A stretch of 35,904 bases of DNA from positions 1 to 35,904 of the forward strand of contig JANXCD010000004.1 in the NCBI GenBank assembly GCA_025060305.1, written 5' to 3'. The notes under the pieces are model-generated. The model made no database searches, was not told the origin of the DNA, and worked only from the letters and a program-made list of their open reading frames with translations. The position numbers and the translations under genes are program-made. Shown here one piece after another: positions 7,768-16,714 of this stretch. The stretch comes from Armatimonadota bacterium (GTDB lineage Bacteria > Armatimonadota > Fervidibacteria > Fervidibacterales > Fervidibacteraceae). The stretch's first letter is position 1; every line of letters starts with the position of its first letter.

Positions 7768-9186
7768 ATGCAACGGATGTGGTGGCTTTTTATTCTTGCT
7801 GTTATTTGCCTAAGTTTTTTGTCCTTGCTTTACTATTATAGTGATGCCTTTTTGCCCTGTTGGCCTGACGAAGCCATTTTTATCCAGCCTGCTCAAAATT
7901 TTGCTCAAGGGAAGGGAATGGGCACACCCGCTTTAGATGATTTACTGCCTAATATTGATAAAAGGACTTATTGGCAGCCTCCTCTTTACTTTTTGACTTT
8001 GAGTGTGTGGGGGGAGATTTTCGGTTTTGACATCCTTTCAGCCCGTTGGTTTAGTCGCCTTTTGGGAGTTTTAGGTTTACTGCTGCTTTTTCTTCTTCTT
8101 CGTCAGTGGGGATTGCCCTTAGGACTTAGTATCCTTTGCGTTTTTCTGACAACTGTGGATTTGGATTATCAACGAAACGCTAATGTAGCAAGAATGGATA
8201 TGCTCAATCTTGTCCTTTTGCTGGCAAGCATTTTGACTTTCACGGACGGGATGAAGCGTCAAAACGATTTAGCCTTTTTAATTTCAGGCATTTTTGGGAC
8301 GCTATCGGTTCTCACTCACCTAATCTCTGCTCCTGTCGTCTTTTTCCTTTTCATGATTTTATTAGTGCGCCGATTAAAAAAACAAGCACTTTGGTTTCTT
8401 CTACCTTTGCTCTTGGGTCTTCTTGGATGGCTAATTTATGCTCTACAAGATTGGGAATCTTTCATTGGGCAAATGGCATTACAATTTCAGCGAAAAAGTG
8501 AGCGAGGTTTCTTAGAAAGGTTTCTTTTAGTTTTCTCCATGAAACGCTTGATGATAGTTTGGTTAGTTATGCTCTTAGCCACTGCCATCGCCTTTAAGTT
8601 CCGACGCTCACCTATGATGGTCTGGCAAGCCTTCATCATTGGTTTTTCATACCTATCAACAGTTTTTGGTCAGGAGATGTGGTATATCGGCTGGTTTGTT
8701 CCTTTCGGTTACCTAATGACAGTATTTTGGCTCAACGCTTCCCTTCGTATTCCCACCATGCGAATAGTTCTTTTGGTAGCAGTTTTACTTTGGTCAGTTA
8801 ATCGGTTCGCAATAATTTGGAAAGTTTTACAGGAAATACCTATAGCTAAAAGTGACACTTCACTGCTCATAAAGGACTTATCACAACTTTTGCCACCCAA
8901 AAGCACGGTAATAGTTTATAGCATTCCCGACCCTTACTTACCACTTAGCCAAAATCGCCCTGATTTGAAACTATTTCAACTTAGCCCTACACCGATGCAA
9001 TTTGAAGCACTTCAAAGGCTCAAAAGAAAAGCCGATTTCTTTCTCGGCTTATGGGAATTAGGCGAACCTTCTGGAGTATTAAGCGGGGCTCCTCAACCTC
9101 AATTCCGCTCATGGACAATACGTTCCACTTTAAGTCCTTTCCCTCTTCGCATTTGGTTAGTGCCGCTGTCAAAAATTCAGCATTGA
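7768..9186 (+). CDS. GT39/ArnT-like membrane glycosyltransferase
   Basis: The 472-residue protein has about ten transmembrane helices. Its first extracytoplasmic loop carries the acidic motif CWPDEAIF and then YWQPPLYF, typical of the GT39/PMT/ArnT superfamily, which transfers sugars from polyprenyl-phosphate carriers on the outer face of the inner membrane. Acceptor and sugar cannot be read, and LPS or a surface protein are candidates given the LPS genes nearby. The start is the ATG at 7768, 7 bases after AAGGAGGA. The longer ORF from TTG 7582 is not supported. Base composition appears more AT-rich than the neighbours, and diverged direct repeats flank the gene, so it may be a transferred or mobile unit. 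Confidence 0.8.
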   Translation: MQRMWWLFILAVICLSFLSLLYYYSDAFLPCWPDEAIFIQPAQNFAQGKGMGTPALDDLLPNIDKRTYWQPPLYFLTLSVWGEIFGFDILSARWFSRLLGVLGLLLLFLLLRQWGLPLGLSILCVFLTTVDLDYQRNANVARMDMLNLVLLLASILTFTDGMKRQNDLAFLISGIFGTLSVLTHLISAPVVFFLFMILLVRRLKKQALWFLLPLLLGLLGWLIYALQDWESFIGQMALQFQRKSERGFLERFLLVFSMKRLMIVWLVMLLATAIAFKFRRSPMMVWQAFIIGFSYLSTVFGQEMWYIGWFVPFGYLMTVFWLNASLRIPTMRIVLLVAVLLWSVNRFAIIWKVLQEIPIAKSDTSLLIKDLSQLLPPKSTVIVYSIPDPYLPLSQNRPDLKLFQLSPTPMQFEALQRLKRKADFFLGLWELGEPSGVLSGAPQPQFRSWTIRSTLSPFPLRIWLVPLSKIQH

Positions 9187-9226
9187 AAATCAATTCTATA
9201 CTCCGAGATTGGTAGGTTTATTTGGT

Positions 9227-9290
9227 GCTGGCGAGTTTTACGAGCATTGTCTTTGGTTAGTGAATTTAGGGGTGCATGAAATTCAGTTAG
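9227..9290 (+). repeat. Right copy of the diverged direct repeat flanking the GT39-like gene
   Basis: The core reads gagttttacgagcattg, then aatttaggggtgcatgaaattca. It matches 7533-7590 in the same orientation and lies in the gap between the convergent glycosyltransferase and VWA genes. Confidence 0.35.
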
Positions 9291-9307
9291 CGAGACTGAA
9301 AATTTTT

Positions 9308-10573
9308 TCACTGTTTAGGCAAAGGGCGAGTTAGCCTCTGAGTTTCGTATCGCAGCCGCTTTGTTCCTGTGCTTGTCATTTGCTGACCTTCTTCAAGTCG
9401 CTTTGCTTCTTCAAGGGCAACTGTCGCTAACTCCTGTTCTCCGACACTTAGCAATCTTGTTGCCGATTGACGCAAAAGCCTTGTGGCTGTCCCATAGTCA
9501 CCTGCTTTCGCCGCTTCAAGGGCACGAGTTTGCAACTTAAAGGCTGTTGCCTTTTCAACCAAGTTCATCACACGAGGATTAATTTGTTGGATAGCCTGTT
9601 GGTCATCAGTAAACTCAACGATGATGTCGGTTTTGACTTTTTCGCCGTAGCGATTTTCGTGAGGCAAATCGTAGGTCAATTCTGCTTGTGCGATTCTGAA
9701 AGTGCCTTTCGGCTTAGTTGCGACGGAAAGTTCAACCAAGATTGATTGTCCTTCGTCCCTTTCCAGATCGCCTAAGGACACTTGGACATCCCTGTCGGAA
9801 ATTGGTTGATAGCCTAAATTAGCAATTAAGGGCAAAATCCGCCAAACTTGGCGTGGCGCAATGCCTTGGGCAAGTTTTAGGGTTAAGTGAGAATTTCTGG
9901 CGACGACTCGCTTTGCGCTTCTGACCGCAAATTGGAAGTGCTGCAAGATTTGTTCAGGTCGCTCAATGAACTCTGAAAACCCTCCAAGGCTTTTAGTAGC
10001 GTTTGCTAAAGTGTCAAGTAAATCTTCGTTCCAATCTTCACCCAATCCAAAGGCATAAAGTGGGACACCTAACTCCCTTAGTTGGTTTGCCAACTTTTGG
10101 CATTCATCTTCATCGCCATAAGTCTGACCATCAGTTAGCAGCACCATTCGTGAGACTCTATCAGGTGTCAAATGCTTTTGAAGTTCTTGGATGCCAAGTT
10201 TCATGCCTTTGCTCATTTCCGTTCCGCCTCGGTCAGTAATTGTTTCAATTTGGCGCTTCAGTTGGTTTTTGTCGGAAGCAGTCGCTGCTGAGACGAGAAT
10301 TTCCGCTCGGTCATCAAAAATGATGATGCTGATAATGTCGGTTGGGTCAAGTTGATCAATGACCATTTTAACTGCTCGCTTTAAGTTTTCAATCTTCTCT
10401 CCAGCCATTGAGCCACTCCTGTCAAGGACGAAACAAAGGTTCAAAGGAGCAGACTGAGGAAGCCCTTCACCAACAGGAATAACTTCAACGAGTGCATATT
10501 GAATTTGCGGGGACGAGTTGGCAAGCATCTTTGGTCTCGCCAAAGTTACTGCCAATTTAACTTCGTCAGCCAT
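9308..10573 (-). CDS. VWA-domain protein with MIDAS motif
   Basis: Residues of about 45-220 form a von Willebrand factor A domain with the MIDAS motif FVLDRSGSMAGEK, a downstream MSKGM segment and LLTDGQTYGDED. The rest is a beta-rich domain plus a C-terminal helical region (KATAFKLQTRALEAAKAGD, tetratricopeptide-like). VWA proteins bind partner proteins through a metal ion. There is no signal peptide, so it is probably cytoplasmic. The start is the ATG at 10573 (MADEVKLAV) after AAGGAGGGAT, and the 13 extra residues in the track are not needed. It has no partner ATPase or kinase nearby, so its role is unknown. Confidence 0.8.
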   Translation of the reverse strand: MADEVKLAVTLARPKMLANSSPQIQYALVEVIPVGEGLPQSAPLNLCFVLDRSGSMAGEKIENLKRAVKMVIDQLDPTDIISIIIFDDRAEILVSAATASDKNQLKRQIETITDRGGTEMSKGMKLGIQELQKHLTPDRVSRMVLLTDGQTYGDEDECQKLANQLRELGVPLYAFGLGEDWNEDLLDTLANATKSLGGFSEFIERPEQILQHFQFAVRSAKRVVARNSHLTLKLAQGIAPRQVWRILPLIANLGYQPISDRDVQVSLGDLERDEGQSILVELSVATKPKGTFRIAQAELTYDLPHENRYGEKVKTDIIVEFTDDQQAIQQINPRVMNLVEKATAFKLQTRALEAAKAGDYGTATRLLRQSATRLLSVGEQELATVALEEAKRLEEGQQMTSTGTKRLRYETQRLTRPLPKQ

Positions 10574-10773
10574 ATCTAATCCCTCCTTGTCCAAAACAAA
10601 ACAGTAGCACAAAAGACAGAGAAGGCAAGGCTTTGATTTTCAGAATTTTAGCGAATTAGCCTAACAGGTTTGTGATGAGGTTTCCAAAAATTCGTGATAA
10701 TCTTGTTGTAAGGCAGTTTTTAGTTGGGCGAAACTTAAGAGCACTTTGGAAAGAGAAGGGAAGGACGAAAGTT

Positions 10774-11742
10774 ATGCTTGAACTGCAAAAGTTGAAAGAA
10801 TTGGCGAAGGAATGGAGAGGGAAAAAAGTGCTCGTTCTTGGCGACTTGATGCTTGACGAATATATCATCGGCGTTGCTGAAAGAATTTCTCCTGAAGCGC
10901 CAGTCCCCGTGATTTTATGCGAACAAAGAAGTTACGGTGCTGGAGGAGCAGCGAACACAGCGATAAACCTGATTGCTTTGGGCGCAGAAGTTATAATTTG
11001 CGGTCTTGTAGGTAATGATTGGGCTGGCGAAAAGTTGAAGCAAATTTTGAGCGAAAGCGGCGCTGACATAACTGGAATTTTGATTGACCACAGTCGCCCA
11101 ACAACTCTCAAAATTCGCATCGTAGCCCAAACCCAACAGGTTGCACGAGTTGATGTTGAAAGTAGAATGCTTTTGAACGGTAGTATGGAAGCCTCTTTGC
11201 GTGGAATTGCCCGTGAATTGGGGCGTGGTTGTGACGCTATCGTCGTTTCTGATTACGCAAAGGGTGTCGTCACATCGGGCTTGCTTTCTGGATTGCGTGA
11301 ACTTAAAGGTCAAACTTTGCTCATATCAGGACCGAAACCGAAAAACATTTGGCACTTTGCTGGATTTGATTACTTAAGCCTTAACCGAAGCGAGGCTATG
11401 GCTTCGGTTAACGGTGTAGAATCTTTCATTGAGGCTGGCAAAAAAATTTCAAGTCAACTTGAACTTCAAGGGCTTGTCATAACGCTTAGTGGTGAAGGCT
11501 GCGCTTTATTTGCAAATGGCGAGCAGTTAGTTCAATTGCCAGCACTAAGGGTTCAAGTTTACGATGTTGCCGGCGCTGGAGATACTTTCCTTGCAGCCTT
11601 GACGCTCGGTTTAGTTGCTGGTTGTGATTTTGTTGATGCAGCGAAAGTGGCAACAGTAGCAGCAGCGGCAGTCGTCCGAAAAGTCGGAGTAGCCACAACT
11701 ACTGTTGATGAGATGCTACAATTGCTCAAAGGCGCAATTTAG
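10774..11742 (+). CDS. hldA: D-glycero-beta-D-manno-heptose-7-phosphate kinase (HldE domain I type)
   Basis: This PfkB-family kinase of 322 residues closely follows the N-terminal domain of HldE/RfaE: VLVLGDLMLDEYIIG, then ERISPEAPVPV, YGAGGAANTAINLIALGA, DVESR, VVSDYAKGVV and the catalytic VAGAGDTFLAAL. It phosphorylates heptose 7-phosphate at C1 for ADP-heptose synthesis, a core LPS precursor. In E. coli the same polypeptide carries the nucleotidyltransferase. Here that domain lies in the next gene, fused to KdsB. The start is ATG 10774 (MLELQKLKELAKEW) after GGGAAGGA; the upstream 34 codons in the track look spurious. A closely related sugar kinase remains possible, but the neighbouring gene strongly supports heptose. 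Confidence 0.88.
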   Translation: MLELQKLKELAKEWRGKKVLVLGDLMLDEYIIGVAERISPEAPVPVILCEQRSYGAGGAANTAINLIALGAEVIICGLVGNDWAGEKLKQILSESGADITGILIDHSRPTTLKIRIVAQTQQVARVDVESRMLLNGSMEASLRGIARELGRGCDAIVVSDYAKGVVTSGLLSGLRELKGQTLLISGPKPKNIWHFAGFDYLSLNRSEAMASVNGVESFIEAGKKISSQLELQGLVITLSGEGCALFANGEQLVQLPALRVQVYDVAGAGDTFLAALTLGLVAGCDFVDAAKVATVAAAAVVRKVGVATTTVDEMLQLLKGAI

Positions 11743-11762
11743 ACTTAGCCCTTTATTCAAGA

Positions 11763-11885
11763 TAGGACTTATGCAGTTGGCGTTATTTTTTAGGGGCGGA
11801 CGGAAGTCTGCCCAAAAACATCGCAAAAATTCAACAAAAATCAGGCGGATTTCATCTGCCTTTAACTTCAACTGCGTAATTCCTA
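11763..11885 (+). mobile_element. MITE copy 1 (123 bp, with target-site duplication)
   Basis: The left end TAGGACTTATGCAGTTG (11763-11779) and right end CAACTGCGTAATTCCTA (11869-11885) are inverted repeats matching at 15 of 17 positions. The element is flanked on both sides by CAAGA (11758-11762 and 11886-11890), a 5-bp target duplication. Inside are two hairpins, GGGCGGAC/GTCTGCCC (one wobble pair) and AGGCGGAT/ATCTGCCT. There is no coding capacity. Copies at 16596 and 18474 share the same order of parts in the same orientation. It lies between the two heptose genes. Confidence 0.78.
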
Positions 11886-12008
11886 CAAGAGTTTGTTGTT
11901 GCAATCTTAGGGTTTGGCAATGCCCAACTGAATTTCAGCAAGCCATTAGATTTGATCTGCGGTGAGAGAAACTAATGAAAGCGACTTAAATCAATTGGGT
12001 GAAACGAG

Positions 12009-13289
12009 ATGGAAGGACTTGAAAGCATAAAAGCAAAAATCAAAACCCTTGAGCAATTATTGCCCATTATTGACGATTTTAGGCGACAAGGGAAGAAAAT
12101 TGTTTTCACGAACGGTTGTTTTGACTTAATCCATATAGGTCATGTCAGTTACTTGGCTCAAGCGAAATTGCTTGGCGATGTCTTGATTGTCGGTCTTAAC
12201 TCCGATAGTTCAGTTCGGGCACTCAAAGGCGAAGAACGCCCTTTGATTCCGCAAGAGGAGCGGGCGATGCTTTTAGCCAGTTTTGCTTCAGTTGATTTTA
12301 TTGTCCTCTTTGACGAACTAACACCTCATCGTCTTATTGAGGCTATCAAGCCTGAAATTCATGTCAAGGGAGGTGACTACGCTGAAGCAGATTTGCCTGA
12401 GGCTCCTTTAGTTCGCTCCTATGGAGGTCAAGTAGTCATTTTGCCGAAAGTTGAGGGACGGTCAACTACGGAATTGGTTTCCCGAATACGAAGTAGGATT
12501 GCTGTCAATCAAATCAAATTGGTTATCGGCATAATTCCAGCGAGATATGCTTCTATGCGATTTCCTGGTAAAGTCCTCGCTGAACTTTGGGGCAAAACTA
12601 TTGTCCAGCATGTATACGAGCGAGCAAAACAAGCGAAAACCCTTAATGATGTCATCGTAGCGACAGACGACGAGAGAGTTAGAAGGACAGTTGAAAATTT
12701 TGGCGGCAAATGCATTATGACTTCGCCCGAACATCCTTCAGGAACTGATAGAATTGCTGAAGTTGCCTCTCAAATTGAGTGTGATGTCGTGGTCAACATT
12801 CAAGGCGATGAGCCTCTCATTGCTCCAGAGGCAATTGATGCTGCTGTCCAACCTTTTATTGATGCACCTTTTTTGAAAATGACGACTCTTGCGACGCCTA
12901 TTGTTGACGAAAGCGAATACACGAACCCAAATGTTGTCAAGGTAGTTGTTAACCGAGAGGGTTTCGCCCTTTACTTCTCACGCTCACCCTTGCCTTTTTT
13001 CCGATTGCAAAGCAAGATGCCAGAAACGCCTAACTTTTTCATTCCCCCAAACGCCCCTGTTCGCCCGCTGCGGCACATTGGGCTTTATGCTTACCGAAGA
13101 GAGTTTTTGCTTCAATTTGCAAAATGGTCTCCTACGGAACTGGAACGAACTGAAGGGTTGGAGCAATTGAGGGCTTTAGAACACGGTGTCCCTATAAAAG
13201 TCATCATCACGAATTACCGAAGCATCGGAGTTGACACTCCAGAAGACTTGGAGCGATTGGAGAAGATGGGAAAGCAAGGCAGTGAATGA
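12009..13289 (+). CDS. Fusion: HldE-type nucleotidyltransferase + CMP-KDO synthetase (KdsB)
   Basis: Residues of about 1-155 match the C-terminal domain of HldE: TNGCFDLIHIGHVSYL with the HxGH motif, LNSDSSVRALKG, HVKGGDYAEADLPE and GRSTTELVSRI. This half makes ADP-D-glycero-D-manno-heptose from heptose 1-phosphate and ATP. Residues of about 165-426 match KdsB: GIIPARYASMRFPGK, NIQGDEPLI, RHIGLYAYRREFLLQF, ERTEGLEQLRALEHG and VDTPEDLERLE. This half activates KDO with CTP. Both products feed the LPS inner core. The linker is short and in frame, with no sign of frameshift. The start is an ATG with GGTGA 6 bases upstream. The matching kinase is the preceding gene. Joining heptose and KDO activation in one polypeptide is unusual. 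Confidence 0.9.
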   Translation: MEGLESIKAKIKTLEQLLPIIDDFRRQGKKIVFTNGCFDLIHIGHVSYLAQAKLLGDVLIVGLNSDSSVRALKGEERPLIPQEERAMLLASFASVDFIVLFDELTPHRLIEAIKPEIHVKGGDYAEADLPEAPLVRSYGGQVVILPKVEGRSTTELVSRIRSRIAVNQIKLVIGIIPARYASMRFPGKVLAELWGKTIVQHVYERAKQAKTLNDVIVATDDERVRRTVENFGGKCIMTSPEHPSGTDRIAEVASQIECDVVVNIQGDEPLIAPEAIDAAVQPFIDAPFLKMTTLATPIVDESEYTNPNVVKVVVNREGFALYFSRSPLPFFRLQSKMPETPNFFIPPNAPVRPLRHIGLYAYRREFLLQFAKWSPTELERTEGLEQLRALEHGVPIKVIITNYRSIGVDTPEDLERLEKMGKQGSE

Positions 13290-13446
13290 AACTATAGTTT
13301 TGCACATATTGGAACGCTCTACTTAAGTTGGCTTTCAAAAACTTGTTTAGCAATTATGGGCTGAGGCTAACGGTGTGATAGTGCTTATCAACAAAATTTA
13401 GTAAAGAAAAGCAAAAATTTGGCTACTTGCAAGTTTGGTGAGCGGA

Positions 13447-15441
13447 ATGGAAGAAGTGAAGGCTATTCCGATAAATTTTGAAAAGGTTCAAGTTGAAGCG
13501 AAGTTTCGTTGGTTTGTTTTTATAATAGCGTTTACTTTGGTGATGGCTTTTTCAGTTTTCAGCGGTTGGGCTGCTCTGCTTAGGCATGAGATTTTGGGAA
13601 CGGGTTATCTGCCAAGAGGGATTGTTCCTTTGTTTCTGCTTGTGGTGCTCTTCAACTCCATTGTCAAGATGACATTTCCAAAGTTTGCCTTGAGACGAAA
13701 GGAGTTGATTTTTGTCTTTGCCATCTTGACATCAATTGCTGCTATCCCAGGTCAAGAGTTTGGCATTCACTTTTACCTCAACTTGCTTGGTCTCGTCTAT
13801 TACAGTTCGCCTAAAAGTCAATGGTTCAATCTTATCACGCCTCATTTGCCATCTTGGCTTGTGCCTTCCCTGCAATTTCGTGACCCTGCGATTTTGTGGG
13901 CTTATGAAGGCATGCCAGCAGGAGCGAAGCCACCGCTTAGCGAATGGCTTATCCCTTTGATTTTTTGGACGCCATATTTGTTTAGCATTTACGCTTTGAT
14001 AGTTTGCCTTTGCGGTTTGGTGGCTCGCCAATGGGAAGAACACGAAAGGTTACTTTACCCTTTGACCCAAATCCCGATTGAACTTGCTGGCGATGAAAGG
14101 CAAATCTTGCCTAAGGTTTTTTCAAGTCTGTTTTTCTGGCTGGGATTTTTCATTGCAGCAATTCCAATTTCAATGCGAGGCTTGCACCTTTACTTCCCTC
14201 AAGTTCCTGACCCGCTATTGCAACGAAGTTTTGCCCAACTTTTTGGTTTACCTGCTGGCACACCGCTTTTTGCTTCTGGACCTATGAGCGCTTTCAATGG
14301 TTTACAGGCTCATCTTTACCCTGAAATGATTGGTATCGCTTATTTGCTTTCAACGGAAGTTAGTTTCAGTCTTTGGTTCTTTTTGCTTTTGCGACACATG
14401 GAAGTTGCTATCCGAATAGCGCTCGGTGTTGACATGTATCACTCTGAATTCCTCGCTTTTCAATCCATTGCCTCTTACACTGTGATGGCATTAGCAATTT
14501 TGTGGGTCTCAAGGCGTTACCTATTAGCGATAGTTTCGGACTCAGTTCAATGTTGTTTGAATTGCTTTTCAAAAAAGTCTTCCTCAATGCCACCTGAAGG
14601 ATGGGCTTTCTTTGGCAGCATTTTGGTTTTCGCAGGTTTGATTTGCTGGGCGAAGGTTATAGCGGGTGTCTCAGCGTTTTGGGCTGCTGCAATGCTTTTT
14701 GGGCTTTTGGTTACATCTTTGGTTGTTGCGAGAGTTGTGTCGGAGGCAGGGATTTACATCTACTCAGCACCTTTTAGGGTTAACCAAGTGCTTTTTGACA
14801 TCTTCGGCAAAGACCGAATTGGTGCAAGGAATGTTGTTTTGATGACGGCAATGAGTTGGGTTCAAATAAGGAGCACAGCCACGATGGCTTCTGGCTACAT
14901 TGTTAACGCTTTTAGGTTAACTAATCTTGCTGGACTTTTGCGTTCGTCGTCTGCCTTTTGGATGTTGGCAGCAATTTTGCTTTGTCTTCTCGTTTGTCAC
15001 TTGACTATCCCAACAGTAATTTACACTTACAGCGTTTCCAAATTGAGTTGGTGGGCGCAAAATTCTTCTTTGAACACAACGAATTTGATCGCTCAATATC
15101 TGACAACAACGAGACCACTAACAGTTCACCATTGGCTTGGATTGTTCATCGGCGCACTTACTTGCTGGATGCTCATAAAGATTAGGTTGACATTCATCGG
15201 CTTCCCTTTGCATCCTTTGGGTTTTGTCGCTTGGTATGGCTGGCCGATAGACCGTTATTGGTTTTCAATCCTTATCGGTTGGGCAACCAAATTGGCGATT
15301 TTGAAATATGGTGGTTTCAAAACCTTCCATCGTTTCCGACCTTTGGCTTATGGTCTCATCGTTGGTGGGACAACAACCTTGACTTTCTGGATTTTGCTGC
15401 GCCTTTTTTATCAAACTGCAGCGAGTATAATCGTTGATTGA
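13447..15441 (+). CDS. Large multi-pass membrane protein, DUF6785/DUF6784-like
   Basis: About 664 residues with some fourteen predicted transmembrane helices. Conserved-looking polar stretches are found at PGQEFGIHFY, the loop LPSWLVPS through YEGMPAG, WEEHERLLYPLTQIP and REXXEAGIYIY-like VARVVSEAGIYIYSAP. This resembles a large family, common in planctomycete- and armatimonadete-type genomes, annotated only as DUF6785/DUF6784 and thought to be transporter-like; that identification is from memory. Substrate unknown. The ATG at 13447 follows GGTGAG closely, while the track uses TTG 13435. The preceding gap of about 150 bases has no gene. Confidence 0.65.
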   Translation: MEEVKAIPINFEKVQVEAKFRWFVFIIAFTLVMAFSVFSGWAALLRHEILGTGYLPRGIVPLFLLVVLFNSIVKMTFPKFALRRKELIFVFAILTSIAAIPGQEFGIHFYLNLLGLVYYSSPKSQWFNLITPHLPSWLVPSLQFRDPAILWAYEGMPAGAKPPLSEWLIPLIFWTPYLFSIYALIVCLCGLVARQWEEHERLLYPLTQIPIELAGDERQILPKVFSSLFFWLGFFIAAIPISMRGLHLYFPQVPDPLLQRSFAQLFGLPAGTPLFASGPMSAFNGLQAHLYPEMIGIAYLLSTEVSFSLWFFLLLRHMEVAIRIALGVDMYHSEFLAFQSIASYTVMALAILWVSRRYLLAIVSDSVQCCLNCFSKKSSSMPPEGWAFFGSILVFAGLICWAKVIAGVSAFWAAAMLFGLLVTSLVVARVVSEAGIYIYSAPFRVNQVLFDIFGKDRIGARNVVLMTAMSWVQIRSTATMASGYIVNAFRLTNLAGLLRSSSAFWMLAAILLCLLVCHLTIPTVIYTYSVSKLSWWAQNSSLNTTNLIAQYLTTTRPLTVHHWLGLFIGALTCWMLIKIRLTFIGFPLHPLGFVAWYGWPIDRYWFSILIGWATKLAILKYGGFKTFHRFRPLAYGLIVGGTTTLTFWILLRLFYQTAASIIVD

Positions 15442-15447
15442 CTTTCT

Positions 15448-15495
15448 TCGTTAGTTTTTTTCTGCAAATGCCGTCAATATTGATGGTCTAACGAA
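15448..15495. repeat. Inverted repeat between convergent genes
   Basis: TTCGTTAG (15448-15455) and CTAACGAA (15488-15495) pair perfectly, with an internal run of seven T. It lies in the 60-base gap between two convergent genes, so it may act in transcription termination, though neither strand shows the usual hairpin plus T-run order. Confidence 0.35.
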
Positions 15496-15501
15496 AAGCC
15501 A

Positions 15502-16518
15502 TCAAATTTGCACAGAAATGCCTTCATTTGCTTCTGCTGCTTCATAGGCTGCTATCACAACTGCTAAACTTTTTCGTCCTTCTTCGCCGCTGGTCAATGG
15601 TGTCTTGCCTTCTTTGATGCATTCGCCGAAGTGGCGAATTTCGTTGACAAAACTGTCCTCTTCAGGCAAAGGTATTTGAACGAATTTGCCTTGCCATTCG
15701 GGAATTTTTTCGCTGGCTACATGCAAACCTGAGACATTGTGCAAACTTCCTTCAGTGCCATAAAGCCAAAGCAATTCATACCAAGGCGAAGATGGAGCGG
15801 CATAAACCGACCAGTTACAAGTCAACTCACCGATAGCACCATTGGCAAACTCAAAAATCGTCACTGATGCTGCTTCAACTTCGTTACTGAAGCATTCAGG
15901 CAAGATGACTTGCCGATGCCAAACCTTAACGATTTCACCGATGAGCCATCTTAAAATGTCAACTCTGTGTATGCCAGAACCTATGAGCACACCACCGCCT
16001 GCCGTTTCTTTTCGCCAAAGCCAATAATTCTGACTAATGCGGACAAACTGGTTATGGTCGGCACGAGCCAAAAAGATGCGACCCAAGAAACCTTGCTCAA
16101 CCAATTCTTTTGCTTTTCGGTAAACAGGCATGTATCGCTCATTGTGGGCTACCATTAAGATAACGCCAGCCCTTTTGGCAGCCTCAATCATCGCATCGGC
16201 TTCTTCCAGTGTGTTGGCGATCGGTTTTTCAACGAGCACATGTTTGCCCGACCGAGCAGCAGCAATAGTAACTTCAGCATGCAAGTGATGAGGCAAACAA
16301 ATGTCAACGGCGTCAATGTCATCACGAGCGATAACTTCACGGTAGTCAGTTGTCACAAATTTCGCATTCAACTGCTTCGCTCGCTCTTCTGCCATTTCCT
16401 TCCGTTCATCGCAACAAGCGACAACTTCAAAGAGTTCTGGCGATTGCAAATACCCACGAGCGTGTGCCCTTGATATTCCACCACAGCCAATCAATCCGAT
16501 GCGAATTCGCTCCGCCAT
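15502..16518 (-). CDS. Gfo/Idh/MocA-family NAD(P)-dependent oxidoreductase
   Basis: The 338-residue protein begins with a Rossmann fold (IGLIGCGGISRAHARGY), has the family motif EKPIANTLEEAD at about 97, and a C-terminal alpha/beta domain with GGGVLIGSGIHRVDILRWL, carrying the aspartate/histidine typical of the catalytic site. Such enzymes oxidise or reduce sugars and cyclitols, and the substrate is not readable. Start ATG after GGAGGGAT. It is convergent with the large membrane protein gene and is not obviously in an operon with the CPBP-type gene behind it. Confidence 0.88.
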   Translation of the reverse strand: MAERIRIGLIGCGGISRAHARGYLQSPELFEVVACCDERKEMAEERAKQLNAKFVTTDYREVIARDDIDAVDICLPHHLHAEVTIAAARSGKHVLVEKPIANTLEEADAMIEAAKRAGVILMVAHNERYMPVYRKAKELVEQGFLGRIFLARADHNQFVRISQNYWLWRKETAGGGVLIGSGIHRVDILRWLIGEIVKVWHRQVILPECFSNEVEAASVTIFEFANGAIGELTCNWSVYAAPSSPWYELLWLYGTEGSLHNVSGLHVASEKIPEWQGKFVQIPLPEEDSFVNEIRHFGECIKEGKTPLTSGEEGRKSLAVVIAAYEAAEANEGISVQI

Positions 16519-16595
16519 TTTTCATCCCTCCAGATCAAAAATTTACGAAAATTTCAAAGGAGTCTGAACCTTGAACAGTTTTGCCCAATATTTCT

Positions 16596-16714
16596 TCGGA
16601 CATACGCATTTGGTATTGCTTTGTAGGATGCGGGCGATAGTCCGCCCGAAAAATTATTGCAAAAACTTAACGAACCAAAGCGGATAACTTTAACTCCGCA
16701 ACTTCTAATTCTTA
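16596..16714 (+). mobile_element. MITE copy 2 (about 119 bp, degenerate)
   Basis: The left end TCGGACATACGCATTTG (13 of 17 to copy 1) and right end CAACTTCTAATTCTTA (one gap) bracket the same internal order: a GTAGG-leading hairpin CGGGCG/CGCCCG, an A-rich spacer and a second GCGGAT hairpin remnant. No clear target duplication is left, consistent with an older insertion. Its right tip provides the TAA stop of the CPBP-type gene. Confidence 0.6.

Noticed and set aside
11763-11885. MITE hairpins as transcription terminators
   Set aside because: They are followed by GAAAAA, not a T-run, on the plus strand, and on the minus strand the T-run comes before the hairpin. The terminal repeats and target duplication explain them better.
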